Shown here: one piece after another, positions 5,806 to 8,185 of the stretch | Layout of the letters: each line of letters begins with the position of its first letter | Numbering within the stretch: position 1 is the stretch's first letter | Translations under genes and position numbers: made by a program | Assembly: GCA_028748945.1 (NCBI GenBank) | Contig: JAQTOL010000128.1 | Location: forward strand, 1 to 8,185 | Length of the DNA stretch: 8,185 nt | Reading direction: 5' to 3' | Source: Paludibacter sp. | GTDB taxonomy: Bacteria; Bacteroidota; Bacteroidia; Bacteroidales; Paludibacteraceae | The notes under the pieces: model-generated | The model's database searches: none | The model's input: the letters and a program-made list of their open reading frames with translations, nothing else | Told to the model about the DNA's origin: nothing

Positions 5806-7971
5806 ATGGAACTTCCAAAAATATTGCTTTTTAAAAAAATCCTGAAATATTTTTTGGTTTTCCTGTCTTCCGTACTTCTTTTATGCGTATTGTTATTTTT
5901 TGCAGTGTATTCGGGGGTATTTGGTTCCTTACCCGATAAGGCGACTCTGAAAGCAATCAATAATGAAGAAGCTTCGCTGGTGATTTCCAGTGATAGTGTT
6001 ATCATCGGGAGGTTCTTTGCCGAAAACCGTACCAATATATCCAACGCTGAAATCCCCGCTCATCTTAAAAATGCTTTGATTGCCACTGAAGACAAACGCT
6101 TTTTTACCCATGGCGGTTACGATCTTCAGAGTTATTTTCGTGTTTTCTTTAAAAGTATCCTTTGGGGCGAAAGCAAAGGTGGTGGGGGAAGTACGCTGAC
6201 ACAACAGTTGATTAAAAACTTGTATGGACGCCGTAATTATGGCATCTTAAGTCTGCCTGTGAACAAGATAAGGGAAATAATTATTGCCTCACGCATGGAG
6301 GAAGTTTACAACAAAGAGGATCTGTTATTGCTTTACCTGAATTCCGTTCCTTTTGGCGAAGATGTTTACGGTGTGGAAGCTGCCTCACACCGCTATTTCA
6401 ATAAACCTGCCCGCAAACTGAAAGTGGAAGAGTCGGCTGTATTAGTGGGATTGCTGAAAGCGAATACCTATTTTAATCCACGTCTTAATCCCAAAAACTC
6501 GCTTGATCGCAGAAACATGGTGCTGACTTTGATGGAAAAACAAAAGTATCTGACAAAGACTGTGGCGGATAGTTTGCGGAAAATCCCGTTAAGACTAAAC
6601 TATGAAAACATGAATACTGAAGCTCCGGCCGGCTATTTTGTGTATCAGGTAAAGAAAAAAACGGAGAAAATTCTGGATGATATTCAACGGAAAGAGGGTA
6701 GGGAATATGACCTGAAAAAAGATGGACTCAAAATATACACGACCCTGAATATGAAAATTCAGCAAACGACTACCGAAGGCATACATAAACATTTGTACAG
6801 TATGCAAAAGTTGTTGGATAATGAGCTTCAAAATCACAATATAAAAAAACAATGGTATAGTAAACAGTTTAAACTGCATGGTGCAGATAATTCAGGGAAA
6901 AAAGATATCGAAGTATTTGACTGGAAAGGTATTGTTACCCGAAAAATGACTATGACAGACAGTTTGTGGTATTACTACAAAATGCTGAATGCTTCGGTGC
7001 TTATTACCAACCCGAAAAATGGAGCGGTGATTACCTGGATTGGTGGTAATGACTTCAGTAGACTTCCCTTTGATATGGTGCTGTCGCACCGTCAGATTGC
7101 TTCTACTTTTAAGCCGTTTTTATATGCTACGGCGCTTGAAAACAATTTTACTCCCTGTACCTACCTTAAAAATATTCAAAAAGTATATCCTGAATACGAA
7201 AACTGGGAACCGCAAAATTTCGATCATACATTTACCAAAGACAGCACAGTGGCTTTTTGGTATGCTCTGGCTCACTCCATGAACCTGCCTACACTGGATT
7301 TGTACTTTCAAACAGGGCACGAAAAACTTATGAATACCTGCGACAGGCTTCATTTTCCAAGCACAAATGATGACTCGCCATCCATAGCTCTGGGAACACT
7401 TGATTTATCACTCTATGAGGTTGTTCGTGCCTACGGTGCTTTTGCCAATAAGGGTGAAATGACAGAGCCGGTGATGATTAATAAAATTACCGATGCCAAA
7501 GGGAAAGTCCTGTTCGAAAGAAAGGGTGCCCGTGTTGAGAAAGTATTCAACAAAGAAACCACTGAAATGATTACGGCCATTTTACAAAAAGCCATCAACG
7601 AGGGAACAGGAACACGCATCAGAAACCAGTTTGGAATTCGTGCCGACTTGGCCGGTAAAACCGGTACGGCCGAAAACTATACAAATGCATGGTTTGTTGC
7701 TTATACGCCTGATTTGGTGGTGGGAACCTGGGTTGGTGCAAGTTCGCCCGAAGTACATTTTTACAGTGGAAACGGTTCGGGATCTTCACTGGCACTTCCC
7801 ATTGCCGGTCATGTACTTCGTTCGATTGAAAATAATTCCGTATGGAGAAAAAAATTTCTTACTCCTTTTGCAATTCCCGATTCTGTTTCTAATGAATTAA
7901 ATTGTGATCCCTACAAAGAAACCGGAATAAAAGGTTTTTTTAATCGGTTATTTCAACCTAAAAATAAATAA
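5806..7971 (+). CDS. Bifunctional class A penicillin-binding protein (PBP1A type)
   Basis: Inner-membrane peptidoglycan synthase, 721 residues, combining glycan polymerisation from lipid II with peptide cross-linking. A short basic cytoplasmic tail precedes one membrane helix (about 14-38). The glycosyltransferase family 51 domain (about 65-245) has ATEDKRFFTHGG (93-104, catalytic E95), GGSTLTQQLIKN (127-138), KIRE (154-157, second glutamate E157) and YLNSVPFG (177-184). A linker with DGLKIYTTLN (306-315) leads into the transpeptidase domain (about 395-675). Its three active-site motifs are complete: STFK (433-436, acylated serine S433), SMN (491-493) and KTGT (618-621). All key residues are present, so both activities are expected. 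The protein is at the short end for the family and lacks a long C-terminal extension. The start is the first ATG of the frame, after an A-rich leader. No exact promoter match lies in the 110-base gap upstream, and no division or cell-wall partner is in view. Confidence 0.96.
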   Translation: MELPKILLFKKILKYFLVFLSSVLLLCVLLFFAVYSGVFGSLPDKATLKAINNEEASLVISSDSVIIGRFFAENRTNISNAEIPAHLKNALIATEDKRFFTHGGYDLQSYFRVFFKSILWGESKGGGGSTLTQQLIKNLYGRRNYGILSLPVNKIREIIIASRMEEVYNKEDLLLLYLNSVPFGEDVYGVEAASHRYFNKPARKLKVEESAVLVGLLKANTYFNPRLNPKNSLDRRNMVLTLMEKQKYLTKTVADSLRKIPLRLNYENMNTEAPAGYFVYQVKKKTEKILDDIQRKEGREYDLKKDGLKIYTTLNMKIQQTTTEGIHKHLYSMQKLLDNELQNHNIKKQWYSKQFKLHGADNSGKKDIEVFDWKGIVTRKMTMTDSLWYYYKMLNASVLITNPKNGAVITWIGGNDFSRLPFDMVLSHRQIASTFKPFLYATALENNFTPCTYLKNIQKVYPEYENWEPQNFDHTFTKDSTVAFWYALAHSMNLPTLDLYFQTGHEKLMNTCDRLHFPSTNDDSPSIALGTLDLSLYEVVRAYGAFANKGEMTEPVMINKITDAKGKVLFERKGARVEKVFNKETTEMITAILQKAINEGTGTRIRNQFGIRADLAGKTGTAENYTNAWFVAYTPDLVVGTWVGASSPEVHFYSGNGSGSSLALPIAGHVLRSIENNSVWRKKFLTPFAIPDSVSNELNCDPYKETGIKGFFNRLFQPKNK

Positions 7972-8016
7972 TAATCCCAGGTTCCGTTTTCATCACTCCC
8001 CATCTTCAAGCTCACT

Positions 8017-8055
8017 CTTCCTCGATTGTTCCCGATAGCTATCGCGGAGAGGAAG
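8017..8055. terminator. Stem-loop after the PBP gene, possible terminator
   Basis: CTTCCTC (8017-8023) and GAGGAAG (8049-8055) form a perfect seven-pair outer stem enclosing the self-complementary CGATAGCTATCG (8033-8044). The 3' side is followed by a T-rich but interrupted stretch, not a clean T-run. It starts 45 bases past the PBP stop and is the only strong structure there, so it may end that transcript. Confidence 0.45.
8031..8047. repeat. REP-like palindrome, copy 1
   Basis: The core CGATAGCTATCG (8033-8044) is a perfect 12-base palindrome flanked by CC and GG. It matches 8152-8168 at 13 of 17 positions. From memory, palindromes of the CCCGATAGCTATCGGG kind are over-represented between genes in some Bacteroidota; that cannot be tested from this window. 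Confidence 0.55.
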
Positions 8056-8061
8056 TGTTGA

Positions 8062-8118
8062 TTGATTGTTTTATAACAATTAGTTAAAGAATAATTCAAC
8101 TGTTATCTATAACTGTTC
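8062..8118 (+). repeat. Leader repeat, copy 2 (near right edge)
   Basis: Second copy of the 4866-4922 repeat, in the same orientation, 46 of 57 bases identical. The dyad ATTGTT-TTAT-AACAAT is fully conserved (8065-8080). The distal half-site is TAACTGTT (8110-8117), one base changed from copy 1. No TAnnTTTG element precedes it, and the base matching the copy 1 start codon region reads ATT, not ATG. A gene beyond 8185 may use it as a leader. Confidence 0.7.
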
Positions 8119-8151
8119 ATAGTGTACAAGTGAAAAACCAATTATCCCTCT

Positions 8152-8168
8152 CCAGATCGATATCGGGG
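8152..8168. repeat. REP-like palindrome, copy 2
   Basis: CCAGATCGATATCGGGG aligns with 8031-8047 at 13 of 17 bases and contains the palindrome CGATATCG (8158-8165). It starts 104 bases after the end of copy 1, and the leader repeat 8062-8118 lies between the two. Confidence 0.4.
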
Positions 8169-8185
8169 TTTGGTGACAATTAGCA

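Noticed and set aside
1..8185. Search for a multi-gene defence, secretion or mobile system
   Set aside because: All five genes belong to recognisable families with unrelated roles, are intact, and show no shared operon structure, integrase, transposase, toxin-antitoxin pair or CRISPR-like periodic repeats.

Overview
The window looks like a piece of a Bacteroidota chromosome. It is AT-rich and its gene starts lack strong Shine-Dalgarno sequences. Two exact matches to the Bacteroidota -7 promoter consensus TAnnTTTG lie upstream of genes. It also carries a secreted GH78 alpha-L-rhamnosidase of a type common in that phylum. The phylum is an inference from these traits; I cannot name a genus.

Five complete genes, all on the + strand, are supported: (1) a secreted alpha-L-rhamnosidase, 332-3187; (2) a membrane-anchored mono-haem cytochrome c, 3412-3972; (3) a small SRPBCC/AHSA1-type protein, 4153-4593; (4) a nitroreductase-family flavoprotein, best start 4973 or 4943, end 5695; (5) a bifunctional class A penicillin-binding protein (PBP1A type), 5806-7971. 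The gaps between genes run from about 110 to about 380 bases. There are no overlaps and the genes share no pathway (polysaccharide breakdown, electron transfer, ligand binding or folding, flavin redox, cell-wall synthesis). They are most simply read as separate transcription units that happen to point the same way. No SusC/SusD pair, sulfatase or regulator accompanies the rhamnosidase inside the window.

The least explained material is between genes. A 57-base sequence just upstream of the nitroreductase (4866-4922) recurs downstream of the PBP gene (8062-8118), with 46 of 57 bases identical and the first 21 exact. The second copy is flanked by two related palindromes (8031-8047 and 8152-8168) that resemble dispersed REP-type elements. 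I found no tRNA, rRNA, CRISPR array, insertion sequence or phage gene. I do not see convincing evidence of a new multi-gene system; the repeated leader element is the best lead.
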